The translations under genes were made by a program, and so were the position numbers. Below are positions 1 through 8,123 of a DNA stretch of 64,000 bases, one piece after another (within the stretch, counting starts at the first letter, position 1; the number at the start of each line of letters is the position of its first letter). The notes beneath the pieces were generated by a model. It made no database searches, was not told where the DNA came from, and was given only the letters and a program-made list of their open reading frames with translations. The DNA comes from Bacteroidales bacterium. GTDB taxonomy: Bacteria > Bacteroidota > Bacteroidia > Bacteroidales > Tenuifilaceae. The stretch spans positions 62,001-126,000 of the forward strand of contig JACJXD010000004.1 in assembly GCA_020636845.1 (NCBI GenBank). Direction: 5' to 3'.

Positions 1-1620
1 AATTGAATCCGTCTCAATATTTTGAACCTGCTGGTACAACTTTGGGTAATCGAAAGTTTTAATATCAACATTATCCTCCAGATACGATGCCAACGGGTAT
101 TTCAACGTTTTAGAACCGATGTACTCCGTTGCCTGAAGTTGAAAATGCAAATGCGGATAAGCCGAACGACCGGAATTTCCTACTTCACCAATTTTTGTTC
201 CATACTTTACCCTGTCGCCTTCCCTAACAGTTATGGAACCCTTAAGCAAATGCGACATTTTCGAATATAAATTGTCAGCATGTTTAATTACTACCGTATT
301 GCCCCAGTTTTTGGTAATGTTTATTTCCCCAATGGGATTATCGTCAATGCCATCGTCAACGGTTACCACCTCGCCTTCGGCAGGTGCAATAACATTCTTG
401 CCATAGCAAAAGTAATCGTCGGGAATAAGTCCCTCATTTCTGAACTGTTTCCCATCGCTATCGACAATAACAAAATCCCAAGCATGAGCCCATTCCCCTT
501 TATGAGTGTATTCTCCGTTATGCGCCTGATTTACCATCCACGAGCCAAAGAACGGCAACTTCATTTTTGTCCAGCCAAAGTTTGGGAAACGCTTCGCAAA
601 GGATTTATATGAATATAGATTTAACTCAGGCTTTCCTTCCTGTATTAAAACTTCGCTAATTCCCGATGCCGATAAACGGAAACGTAACGTGTATATGAAA
701 AATAGCACCACTATGTTGAACGGCAACGAAAGAATTGGCAAGCCAAATGTCTTGAAAATACCCACCATGCCGGTTGTTACAAGAGCTATTACCGGAGTAA
801 CCAAAATCGCCCACAAATACGAGTGCAACGACGGAATGTAAAAGTAACCGCCAATGGCTATGGCGCTAAGAATAAAGTTAAAACCAATGTAACTATATCC
901 CAACTGTGTAATATCCAACCCAAAAATCAAATAGGCAATGTACGCCACGCTATAACCGATTACCGACAATGTGAATCCAACCCTAGAATACGCTAACAGG
1001 GCAACTGCCACAATAACTCCGGCTAAAATATTAAATTGAAAAAAAATGGAACCCAGCGACATGAAATACCCGTTGATAAAGTTCGACGTAACATGGCTGC
1101 TCCACCATCCGTGCAACTTCACCAAGCTTATTCCTCCAATCTCGAACATCTTATTAAGCAGGTAAACGCTATTCTGATTTACATCGGCAGAGGTTAACTG
1201 CCAGGTTGCGCTTAAAACCAGCCACATACTTAAAACAAAGGGTAACGAAAGAAACGGCAGGTAATACTTTCCAAGTACGCCTTGCAGCGTAATGGTTACC
1301 AACAAAGTAAAAAAGCCCGAAATAGCCGCAAGCAGCACCAACGTTAAGTTGATGTCGTAAAAATAGCCTAATCCCAAACCTACCAGCAGCGCATTGAATC
1401 CATACAAACCTTTCGAAATTGTTTCTTTATCAAGATTTATGGCTAAAGCTACCGATGTTGCTACAAATACGGAGATAAGGCCTGCCATTCCCGTTGAAAA
1501 ATCAATAAAAGAAACAAGAAGCAACGGAATGGCAAACAGGTAATCGGTGGAAAAGAAAATTTGCGAGTAACTGCGTGCTATTCCATTTGCCAATGTAACC
1601 AACGTGCTGTTCGATTTCAT
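1..1620 (-). CDS. Urea-transporter-like membrane domain fused to M23 (LytM) peptidase, partial
   Basis: Open from an ATG at 1618-1620 to the left edge (540 codons visible, C-terminus missing). Residues 1 to about 310 are a string of hydrophobic helices resembling bacterial urea transporter (UT) domains, with a repeated 'GLYGFNALLVGLGLG'/'GYSYIGFNFILSAIAIGG' pattern typical of the two UT halves. After about residue 350 comes a soluble M23 domain: H379 and D382 in 'AHAWDF', a middle 'KHADNLYSKMSH' strand, and H490-L-H492 in 'YPHLHFQL' supply the zinc-ligand and catalytic pattern. It is the last visible gene of the PqqD/ATP-grasp/decarboxylase block, 58 nt downstream of the decarboxylase. Known: UT domains conduct urea or small amides and M23 enzymes cut peptidoglycan cross-bridges. 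Inferred: an inner-membrane protein with its peptidase outside, acting on or importing an envelope-linked small molecule. No urease genes are seen. Confidence 0.8.
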   Translation of the reverse strand, partial: MKSNSTLVTLANGIARSYSQIFFSTDYLFAIPLLLVSFIDFSTGMAGLISVFVATSVALAINLDKETISKGLYGFNALLVGLGLGYFYDINLTLVLLAAISGFFTLLVTITLQGVLGKYYLPFLSLPFVLSMWLVLSATWQLTSADVNQNSVYLLNKMFEIGGISLVKLHGWWSSHVTSNFINGYFMSLGSIFFQFNILAGVIVAVALLAYSRVGFTLSVIGYSVAYIAYLIFGLDITQLGYSYIGFNFILSAIAIGGYFYIPSLHSYLWAILVTPVIALVTTGMVGIFKTFGLPILSLPFNIVVLFFIYTLRFRLSASGISEVLIQEGKPELNLYSYKSFAKRFPNFGWTKMKLPFFGSWMVNQAHNGEYTHKGEWAHAWDFVIVDSDGKQFRNEGLIPDDYFCYGKNVIAPAEGEVVTVDDGIDDNPIGEINITKNWGNTVVIKHADNLYSKMSHLLKGSITVREGDRVKYGTKIGEVGNSGRSAYPHLHFQLQATEYIGSKTLKYPLASYLEDNVDIKTFDYPKLYQQVQNIETDSI

Positions 1621-1678
1621 CTCAAAACAATATTTAAATGAAGTATATTCTTCAGGTCTAATGTTACCTCACCCCTAA

Positions 1679-3025
1679 TCATTTTAAATGCTCGGGTATT
1701 TCCTCGTTAGCAACAATATCATCGAGAGTTTCCGCCTTACGCACAATATGGGTTTCCCTGTTCTTATCAATCAAAATAATATTTGGACGAGTGGTAATAA
1801 ACTGCATCCACTGCGTATTGTTATAGGCTCCTGTTCGTGAAATAATAAAGTGTTCGCCAACCTTTAACGGAGGAAACATCAACGACGGCCGAATAACATC
1901 TATATTCATGCAAAGCGGTCCGTAAATAATTGTCTCCTCTACCAAACCCGAATGGTTTTGTGTGGGGTTTATTTTATGGTCGTACCAAAACGACGTAAAC
2001 AGCATGTTAACGCCTACATCAATAATGGTAGCCCTGCGTCCGTCGGAAAGTCGTTTATTGGCAATTACTGTTCCGGCAATATGCCCGGCATCGTCTATTA
2101 GCGCCCTTCCTGTTTCCAGTATTATAGTTGGCAACTTATCGGGCTTAATTTGGGAGTTGATAATTGCCGAAGTTATGGCATCGGCATACTCGTCGAACGA
2201 AGGCGTTGTATCCTCTCCCGAAAGGTATGCTCCACGAAGCGTATTGCGCGAGGCAAATCCTCCTCCCATATCGATGTAAGCAATGTTATGGTTGAACTTA
2301 TGCGCAATGTTAGATGCTAAATCCGATAACTTGGTTGCTGCAATTTTATACGCATCGGCAGTCATAATGTACGTTCCAATATGCGTATGCAAGCCCATTA
2401 ACTTCAACTTCGGGTTAGCCATAATACGGTTAATGGCATCCCAAGCCTCTCCGTTTTCGTAGTTGAAGCCAAACCTGTCCCATTTCGGATAAATTCCAAC
2501 ATCCATGTTTACCCTAATGGCAACCCTTGCCTCCAAATTCTGCTTTTGGCAAACATCGGCCAATAGGTAAAGTTCGTCGAAATGGTCGATGTGAATGTAA
2601 GCGCCTTCGCTTGCAGCCTTTGCCAACTCCTTGGCCTTTTTCCCTGGTCCGTTAAAAATAATATGCTCGCCCGGAATCCCGTTTCGCCGTGCTTTATCGT
2701 ACTCGAAACCCGAAACTACCTCGGCCCACGAACCTTCCTGATGGAACACCCGACAAACTGCATCAAGGTAGTTGGTTTTATAACTCCACGCTAACTGAAA
2801 TTTCGGATAACGAACTTTAAACGCACGATTTACATCTTCAACATTTTTTCGCATTACGCTTTCCGATAAGATAAACAAAGGCGAACCGTACTTTTCTATC
2901 AGCTCATCAACCTTTAACCCCTCCACAAATGGCATTGGCGCAATGGCTGTTCCAACTCCATGTTTCGAGGGCAAACCCGGTGATAACTTGGTTATTGTTG
3001 GTCGTTCAAAAACTCTCTTTTCCAT
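1679..3025 (-). CDS. PLP-dependent group IV decarboxylase (DapDC/Orn/Arg decarboxylase-2 fold)
   Basis: 448 residues with the alanine-racemase-like barrel followed by a beta domain. The PLP lysine is K83 in 'WSYKTNY'; H213 and H215 lie in 'GLHTHIGTY'; the phosphate-binding glycines are in 'DMGGGFASR' (about 252-260); 'ILETGRAL' (302-309) replaces the usual EPGR; C372 in 'GPLCMNID' and 'RTGAYN' (397-402) match the substrate-binding Cys and GAY motifs. Those features fit decarboxylation of a D- or L-amino-acid centre such as meso-diaminopimelate. It starts 19 nt after the ATP-grasp gene, so the two are probably co-transcribed. Being next to an ATP-grasp and a PqqD-like gene, and not next to lysine genes, argues against it being the ordinary lysA; a decarboxylase acting on a ligated amino acid is the more likely role. 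Substrate unknown. Confidence 0.85.
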   Translation of the reverse strand: MEKRVFERPTITKLSPGLPSKHGVGTAIAPMPFVEGLKVDELIEKYGSPLFILSESVMRKNVEDVNRAFKVRYPKFQLAWSYKTNYLDAVCRVFHQEGSWAEVVSGFEYDKARRNGIPGEHIIFNGPGKKAKELAKAASEGAYIHIDHFDELYLLADVCQKQNLEARVAIRVNMDVGIYPKWDRFGFNYENGEAWDAINRIMANPKLKLMGLHTHIGTYIMTADAYKIAATKLSDLASNIAHKFNHNIAYIDMGGGFASRNTLRGAYLSGEDTTPSFDEYADAITSAIINSQIKPDKLPTIILETGRALIDDAGHIAGTVIANKRLSDGRRATIIDVGVNMLFTSFWYDHKINPTQNHSGLVEETIIYGPLCMNIDVIRPSLMFPPLKVGEHFIISRTGAYNNTQWMQFITTRPNIILIDKNRETHIVRKAETLDDIVANEEIPEHLK

Positions 3026-3044
3026 ATCGTAATTTTTTAATTTG

Positions 3045-4091
3045 TTACAACTCTCCGGTAGTTACTAACTTCGAAAATCTGTCAATATCCACAATCATAT
3101 CCCACGAGTAGCGGATAAACATTCTCCCAATTTTATAATCGGTATATGGCGACACATTCATACCCATAGCCAACTTAACCAGCGCCTCCGGTAAATTCTG
3201 CCCCGCACCTACGGCAAGGTAAACCCATGCCGGAATACGCGGGTTGATTTCGAGAATGTACAGTTTATTATCCTTTGTACGGATTAACTCCAACTCCATT
3301 CCGCCTTTCCACTTGGTTTGAGAAATAATTTTATGGGTGAGTTCCAGCATCGCTTCATCGGCAATGGTAACACCACCCCAAGCTTTTCCCTTGTCGGTAA
3401 TATACTGCTTACGCATGGCTACTGCCGAAATTACCTTTCCTTTTCCGTCGCCGAGGGCAATAACATTCACCTCGGTTCCTTCGATGAAATCCTGAACTAT
3501 TACCGGAAAGCCCCATTTAGCTGACAACTTGGAAAAATACTCTGCAGCCTGCTCTATTGAATAGGCCTTGTAAGCATCGTAAAACTTTCCCTTAACCATA
3601 ACAGGGTATTCGTACGATTTCAGAATATTTTGCATGTCGGCAAGGCTAAAAGCCTCCTGGCTTTTTGGAACATTTACCCCGTACTTTTTCCCGTAAGCAG
3701 GCAGGTTCGACTTATGCCGTTCCTCGAACTGTTCCAACGTAGGCAAAAATGTTTTTATACCCTGAGCGTTTAAGGCACTTTCGAGTTTAATAAACGAGAA
3801 TAATTCCGCATCGAAATTAGGTATTATCATGTCCAACTTTTCACGCTGATGAATTTCCATCAACCTTTCATAAAGGGCATCCTTCCCTTTCGACGGATAT
3901 GGAATCATGTAGGTTTTATCAACCAACCCTTCCATGTAAATTCCCGGCTCCAAATGCTCGTAAGCAAGTCCGATAATTCTGGCATCGAATATTTTTGATT
4001 CCTTAATACCCCTAATTACGGGAACTCCGGGACCCGGACTGTCAATGTTGTTTAAGCCGGTGACCGCAATAGTTATTTTTTGTGCTCCCAT
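3045..4091 (-). CDS. ATP-grasp ligase, CarB/PurK-like
   Basis: 348 residues. An N-terminal Rossmann-type pre-ATP-grasp domain ('TGLNNIDSPGPG', residues 11-22) is followed by the ATP-grasp core: K167 in 'PVMVKGKF', 'QDFIEGTEVNV' (200-210) for the adenine hinge, and E266/E268 plus 'ILEINPR' (279-285) for Mg-ATP. Such enzymes form an acyl-phosphate and ligate it to an amine or thiol. The gene lies 4 nt after the PqqD-like gene and 19 nt before the decarboxylase, an operon arrangement. Known: stand-alone ATP-grasp enzymes near peptide-binding PqqD-type proteins often make peptide or amino-acid conjugates. Inferred: it makes a carboxamide that the decarboxylase then trims, or it ligates the decarboxylase product. 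Acceptor and donor cannot be read from sequence. Confidence 0.85.
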   Translation of the reverse strand: MGAQKITIAVTGLNNIDSPGPGVPVIRGIKESKIFDARIIGLAYEHLEPGIYMEGLVDKTYMIPYPSKGKDALYERLMEIHQREKLDMIIPNFDAELFSFIKLESALNAQGIKTFLPTLEQFEERHKSNLPAYGKKYGVNVPKSQEAFSLADMQNILKSYEYPVMVKGKFYDAYKAYSIEQAAEYFSKLSAKWGFPVIVQDFIEGTEVNVIALGDGKGKVISAVAMRKQYITDKGKAWGGVTIADEAMLELTHKIISQTKWKGGMELELIRTKDNKLYILEINPRIPAWVYLAVGAGQNLPEALVKLAMGMNVSPYTDYKIGRMFIRYSWDMIVDIDRFSKLVTTGEL

Positions 4092-4095
4092 TGCC

Positions 4096-4338
4096 CTACT
4101 CGTCTATTAAATTATTGAAACGCAACTCACTAACAAAATCGAGCAAGTACCTATCGAGCGTGGTTTCGTCCATATCGTACGAACTCAATAATGTAGTCTT
4201 TATTTCACCCATACTTTTACCGCCCTTAATCAGCAAAAGGATTTCCTTCCCCGTGTTATTAAGGGTAAAAGAATCTCCGGTAGTTGGGTTAAAAACAAAC
4301 CCGTTGTCGCTGATTGCAATATTTTCCTTTACTTTCAT
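4096..4338 (-). CDS. PqqD-family small protein (RRE-like)
   Basis: 80 residues from the ATG at 4336-4338; a TTG eight codons further upstream is possible but adds nothing recognisable. The sequence 'SDNGFVFNPTTGDSFTLNNTG' (written here to its limit), then a helix 'KEILLLIKGGKSMGEI', then an acidic helix and 'SELRFNNLI', follows the PqqD winged-helix pattern: an N-terminal beta hairpin with three helices. Known: PqqD and related RiPP recognition elements present a peptide to a modifying enzyme. It is the first gene of the minus-strand block and sits immediately before the ATP-grasp enzyme. No precursor peptide is evident within 190 nt upstream. Alternative: a PqqD-fold carrier with a non-peptide role. 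Confidence 0.75.
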   Translation of the reverse strand: MKVKENIAISDNGFVFNPTTGDSFTLNNTGKEILLLIKGGKSMGEIKTTLLSSYDMDETTLDRYLLDFVSELRFNNLIDE

Positions 4339-4526
4339 ATCTGTTATTTTTATTATAAACAACTACATATATAAATCTGCTTTTATCATTATACAATTCA
4401 CGGAAAAAACACCCTACCAAATTTCGTCACCGATTTTTCAACTGTTTTTTGCTTTGTCCGATTAATGCGCTATTTTTGAATGATTTTGATAGGGTTGATT
4501 GAAAACATTTTGTTTCGAAAAAAGTC
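4339..4526. other. Divergent intergenic region with a plus-strand promoter
   Basis: This 188-nt gap separates the minus-strand PqqD block from the plus-strand TPR/PD40 gene. The plus-strand promoter is annotated separately. On the minus strand I found no clean CAAAnnTA (reverse-complement -7) element, and no short open frame that looks like a RiPP precursor. Confidence 0.5.
4448..4478 (+). promoter_or_regulatory. Bacteroidetes-type promoter for the TPR/PD40/SPOR gene
   Basis: TTTG at 4448-4451, a 19-nt spacer, then TATTTTTG at 4471-4478, matching the Bacteroidetes sigma-A consensus TTTG-N19-21-TAnnTTTG. The start codon at 4527 leaves a leader of about 40 nt. Confidence 0.6.
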
Positions 4527-7319
4527 ATGCGAATTACCAAACTCACAAAAATTCTTGCTTTAATTATAATATCCTGTTACTTACCTGTTTTAGTAGTAGG
4601 ACAAACCGATATTGCCAACGAATCCGGAAAAGACCCGCTTCGTCATAAAGCCGATTCTCTTTTCAATGCAGAAAAATATTCAGATGCAATTCCCGTTTTG
4701 AGCAAATTGCTCGAAAGTTACCCTCGCGATAACGAAATTATTTATACCCTAGGAAGTTGTTACTTAAAAGGAACTCACAACGTTGAAAAAGCAGCCGAAT
4801 TGCTTTTGAAAGCATCTGCCGGCGATGTTCCCAATATGGTTTACTTTAACCTTGCCGAAGCATTACGGCAAGGCTACCGATTTAACGAAGCCATAGATTA
4901 CTATCGCAGATTCACGGTTAACGGTGGCGATCCTGCAATTAAAACCGACACCATTGAGCAACGCGTTGCCCTTTGCGAAAACGGAGCATTCCTCACACGT
5001 TACGTTTACACCCCAACCGTTTACGATGTAAAGTTGGCAACTCGTTCCGACTTTTTTAAGTTTTACTCTATTGCTCCTGAATCCGGCTCTTTTATTCCTA
5101 TTCCCGATGATTTGCTCACAACTATCGACAAACGGAAAAATCACCAATCGATAGTTTTCTTTCCTAAAAACCCTAAAGTAGGCGATTATTTGTATTACTC
5201 AAGTTTTGGGCTAAGTACATCGTATGGAACGGATATTTTCCGTACAAAATATTTGGGTAACAATACATGGGATAAACCCGAAAATTTAGGAGATGTCGTA
5301 AACTCCTCGTTAAACGAAGATTTCCCTTATATGATGTCCGATGGGGTAACGCTATACTTTGCATCCAAAGGACACTACAGCATGGGCGGATACGATATTT
5401 TTAAATCCGTTTTCAACGAAGAAACTAATACGTGGAGTAATCCCGAAAATGTTGGGTTCCCTACAAATTCAGCCTACGATGATATTCTATTTGTTGTTTC
5501 TTTGAACGATTCTTTGGCATGTGTTACAACCAACCGCAGTACGCTAAATGATACTGTTCAAGTCGTTCTTCAAAAATTCGAACCAAACCCTGTTCGTCGT
5601 TCCGCCAATAACTACTCGGATATTAACAAGTTATCCCAATTTAAAAAGACAATAAGTAAAACTGTAATACCCCCTAACAAAAGCAAAGCGGTTACCAGCA
5701 ACCATAAACCGACTTCAAAATCGGCATCGTTCAGCGCCGTAGAAAACGACCCCGAATATTCCAGAGTAATCGCCAAGGGCTTTGCATCGCAAGCATTAGC
5801 CGATTCCTTAAAGGAACGTCTCGACATTTTACGCGGAAAATTCGACTATGTATATACAGCCGACCAACGGGTCAAACTCGAGAAACAGGTTGTTAAGGTA
5901 GAAGACGACATGCTGGCCGCACAAAAGGAAGCCGACCAAATGTTTGTTAGAGCCAGTCAAATTGAGCAGGAATACCTTTCGGGAAAAAGGAAGCCAACTT
6001 CAACAAAAAACAGCTCGTTTAGCAACGATAACCCTAAATTCATCTATCAGGCTCAGTTCGCCTCCACTGTTTTTCAATCCAACGAAATAGCCAAACTTGC
6101 TCAAGCCGAAAAGTTGTACGATTCGGTTCAAAAGCTTAGGGAAAACGCAATAACATCACAGGAAACCTACAATAATTGTCTGATTAAAAGTACAGATTCC
6201 AGCAACTGCAACGCTGATTATAAGTCCATGTTGGTTGCAATGGGTAAATACAGTAAAACGCTGGAACCCTATTTCGAAAAAAAGTATCCAATTTACGACG
6301 ATTGCGTGCATGTTGCCTATGCTAAGCAAGGCATGTCCGATAACTCGGTAATGAAAGATATTAATACGGCCCATTCACATGTTAGAACAGCCAAAACCAT
6401 TATTAACAACCTAACCGAGGAAGGACAAACCGAAAGCATGTTCGAAGCCTCGCTACTCGAAGAACTTGCCATTAACTACCTTGATCTGGCTTTTGCAAAA
6501 ATTTGGAACCTAACATTATTTGAACAGCAGCAAATTAGTAACATAATAAAGTTAGAGCGTCAACTATTTGGACATCCAAATTATGCCGAAGAGCCCAAAA
6601 AGCAAAAAGAAAGTGTTGAAACAACAGTGACACAGGTTACTCCCAAATTGGAAAAAGAAGCGGATGTTGAACAACCCATTGATATAACGGTTAAAAGCAA
6701 CTTGATTCCTTCGGAATTCGGACAATCTTCCGACATAAAATACGGTAAAAACAACCCTATTCCCTTCGACAAGGAACTTCCAAACGGAGTGTGCTACAAA
6801 ATTCAAATAGGAGTGTTCAGCACTCCACGACAATCTTCATTCTTTAAAGGCTTTTATCCCATCGCTGCCGAAAATGTTGGCAAGAAACTTATAAAATATT
6901 ACATAGGAATATTCTACACCCTTCAGGAAGCCAATCAAGCGCTAAACAACGTTAAAACAAAGGGATTTAAAGATGCTTTTGTAGTTGCATGGTACAATGG
7001 AAAAACCATTAGCCCCAATCGTGCCCAATCGTTAGAGGGAGAACAACCGGTTAAATCGATTTCCAACCCTGTAAACGTTGAAGGCGTTTTTTCCATTCAA
7101 CTTGGAATTTTCGAATCGCCTTTGCCCGAAGACGAACTAAAGACAGTAAGAACATTGGTTCCCGAAAAGGATATTATACGCAAGGTTGACCTTCGCGGAT
7201 TTTACATCTATTCGGTAGGAAATTTTAACTCTTTTGACGAGGCCGAACGTATTAAAGACAACTTAATTGCCAGCGGTTTTGTCGGTGCCGTTGTTGTAAA
7301 TCTGAACGAAGACAAATAG
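4527..7319 (+). CDS. Secreted TPR / PD40 beta-propeller protein with two C-terminal SPOR domains
   Basis: 930 residues. A signal peptide ends near 'LVVGQ' (about residue 26). TPR-like helices follow (about 35-130: 'ADSLFNAEKYSDAIPVL', 'IYTLGSCYLKG', 'VYFNLAEALRQG'). PD40/WD40-like strands occupy about 205-330 ('GTDIFRTKYLGNNTW', 'GGYDIFKSVFNEE', with 'NEDFPYMMSDG' in between). A long low-complexity and coiled-coil middle follows. Two SPOR-like repeats close it: from about residue 756 ('CYKIQIGVFSTP') and about 854 ('VFSIQLGIFESP'). Known: TPR-PD40 modules occur in the T9SS protein PorE and OmpA-family relatives; SPOR domains bind denuded peptidoglycan. Here SPOR domains replace the OmpA-like anchor. 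Inferred: a periplasmic, peptidoglycan-bound scaffold. It has its own promoter and is followed 43 nt later by clpS. Confidence 0.8.
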   Translation: MRITKLTKILALIIISCYLPVLVVGQTDIANESGKDPLRHKADSLFNAEKYSDAIPVLSKLLESYPRDNEIIYTLGSCYLKGTHNVEKAAELLLKASAGDVPNMVYFNLAEALRQGYRFNEAIDYYRRFTVNGGDPAIKTDTIEQRVALCENGAFLTRYVYTPTVYDVKLATRSDFFKFYSIAPESGSFIPIPDDLLTTIDKRKNHQSIVFFPKNPKVGDYLYYSSFGLSTSYGTDIFRTKYLGNNTWDKPENLGDVVNSSLNEDFPYMMSDGVTLYFASKGHYSMGGYDIFKSVFNEETNTWSNPENVGFPTNSAYDDILFVVSLNDSLACVTTNRSTLNDTVQVVLQKFEPNPVRRSANNYSDINKLSQFKKTISKTVIPPNKSKAVTSNHKPTSKSASFSAVENDPEYSRVIAKGFASQALADSLKERLDILRGKFDYVYTADQRVKLEKQVVKVEDDMLAAQKEADQMFVRASQIEQEYLSGKRKPTSTKNSSFSNDNPKFIYQAQFASTVFQSNEIAKLAQAEKLYDSVQKLRENAITSQETYNNCLIKSTDSSNCNADYKSMLVAMGKYSKTLEPYFEKKYPIYDDCVHVAYAKQGMSDNSVMKDINTAHSHVRTAKTIINNLTEEGQTESMFEASLLEELAINYLDLAFAKIWNLTLFEQQQISNIIKLERQLFGHPNYAEEPKKQKESVETTVTQVTPKLEKEADVEQPIDITVKSNLIPSEFGQSSDIKYGKNNPIPFDKELPNGVCYKIQIGVFSTPRQSSFFKGFYPIAAENVGKKLIKYYIGIFYTLQEANQALNNVKTKGFKDAFVVAWYNGKTISPNRAQSLEGEQPVKSISNPVNVEGVFSIQLGIFESPLPEDELKTVRTLVPEKDIIRKVDLRGFYIYSVGNFNSFDEAERIKDNLIASGFVGAVVVNLNEDK

Positions 7320-7362
7320 AAACCGAAAAATTTGTATATTAGCACAACCCAATTCTTAAAAA

Positions 7363-7644
7363 ATGAAGGTCGTCCAAAAGCCATTAGATGAAGTGGAAAG
7401 AAAGGATGCACTTGGTAATAAGTATATCCTTTTCCTGCATAACGACGATATAAACACATTTGAATTTGTGATAGAAACGCTTGTTGATGTATGTAAACAC
7501 AACGAACATCAAGCAGAACAATGCGCTATTATCACACATTATAAGGGGAAATGCGATATTAAACACGGTCAGGTAATCGAACTTGAACCAATAATGGAGG
7601 AGTTACACCGTAGGGGATTAAGTGCCAGTATAAACCCAAACTAA
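7363..7644 (+). CDS. clpS: ClpS, N-end-rule adaptor of the ClpAP/ClpCP protease
   Basis: 93 residues, the usual size. The core 'ILFLHNDDINTFEFVIETL' carries the N-degron-pocket residues (Asn/Asp pair and following Thr/Phe), then 'EHQAEQCAIITHYKGKCDIKHG' gives the central helix and strand, in shortened form here, and 'HRRGLSASI' ends the fold. Known: ClpS delivers proteins with bulky N-terminal residues to the Clp ATPase. It lies between the TPR/PD40 gene and nfeD on the same strand, only 12 nt before the latter, so it may be co-transcribed with nfeD-floA. The Bacteroidetes version is divergent from the E. coli one but the HNDD motif makes the call secure. Confidence 0.9.
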   Translation: MKVVQKPLDEVERKDALGNKYILFLHNDDINTFEFVIETLVDVCKHNEHQAEQCAIITHYKGKCDIKHGQVIELEPIMEELHRRGLSASINPN

Positions 7645-7656
7645 CATATTGCCATC

Positions 7657-8121
7657 ATGACATGGATTATCTTTTTAATTATTATAGGACTTCTCCTACT
7701 TATTGTTGAATTTTTACTAATTCCGGGTATAACCATTGCAGGTATTGCCGGATTCGGTTTTATAGGTTTTGGAATTTTTAAAGCGTATGCCGACCACGGA
7801 ACAATGGCTGGACATTTAACGCTTATTTTCACGGCAATTGCCTCGGTAATTACCATTGCCCTATCGTTAAGGGCAAAAACATGGCGAAGAGTAACCCTTA
7901 ACAATAAAATCGACTCAAAAGCCGTCGAAAATTATGAAGACAAAATTAAGGTTGGCGACACGGGCGTATCTATAAGCAGGCTTGCGCCAATGGGAAAAGC
8001 CAACATTAATAACGAAATGGTGGAGGTAACCGCATACGGCCAACTCATCGATCAAAACACTCCTATTGTAGTTGTTAGAGTTGAAGAAAATAAAATAATA
8101 GTTAAACCAAAAACAGAATAA
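7657..8121 (+). CDS. NfeD-like membrane protein
   Basis: 154 residues. An N-terminal run of hydrophobic helices (about 1-75, 'LLLIVEFLLIPGITIAGIAG' being the NfeD signature) is followed by a soluble OB-fold (about 95-154: 'KVGDTGVSISRLAPMGKANI', 'VEVTAYGQLI', 'IVVVRVEENKIIV'). It is the short NfeD1b type without a ClpP-class protease domain. It lies 2 nt before floA, the conserved NfeD-flotillin pairing. Known role: partners flotillin/FloA in membrane microdomain organisation. Good confidence in family, less in precise function. Confidence 0.88.
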   Translation: MTWIIFLIIIGLLLLIVEFLLIPGITIAGIAGFGFIGFGIFKAYADHGTMAGHLTLIFTAIASVITIALSLRAKTWRRVTLNNKIDSKAVENYEDKIKVGDTGVSISRLAPMGKANINNEMVEVTAYGQLIDQNTPIVVVRVEENKIIVKPKTE

Positions 8122-8123
8122 TT

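Noticed and set aside
1..1620. Reading the left-edge gene as a urea utilisation transporter
   Set aside because: No urease or amidase genes accompany it, and the fused M23 domain and gene neighbours point elsewhere.
1679..3025. Assigning the decarboxylase as lysA
   Set aside because: Neighbours are not lysine genes, and ETGR replaces EPGR; the substrate is left open.
4082..4465. Plus-strand 127-codon open frame opposite the PqqD-like gene
   Set aside because: Antisense shadow of the PqqD gene; only the minus-strand frame has a recognisable fold.
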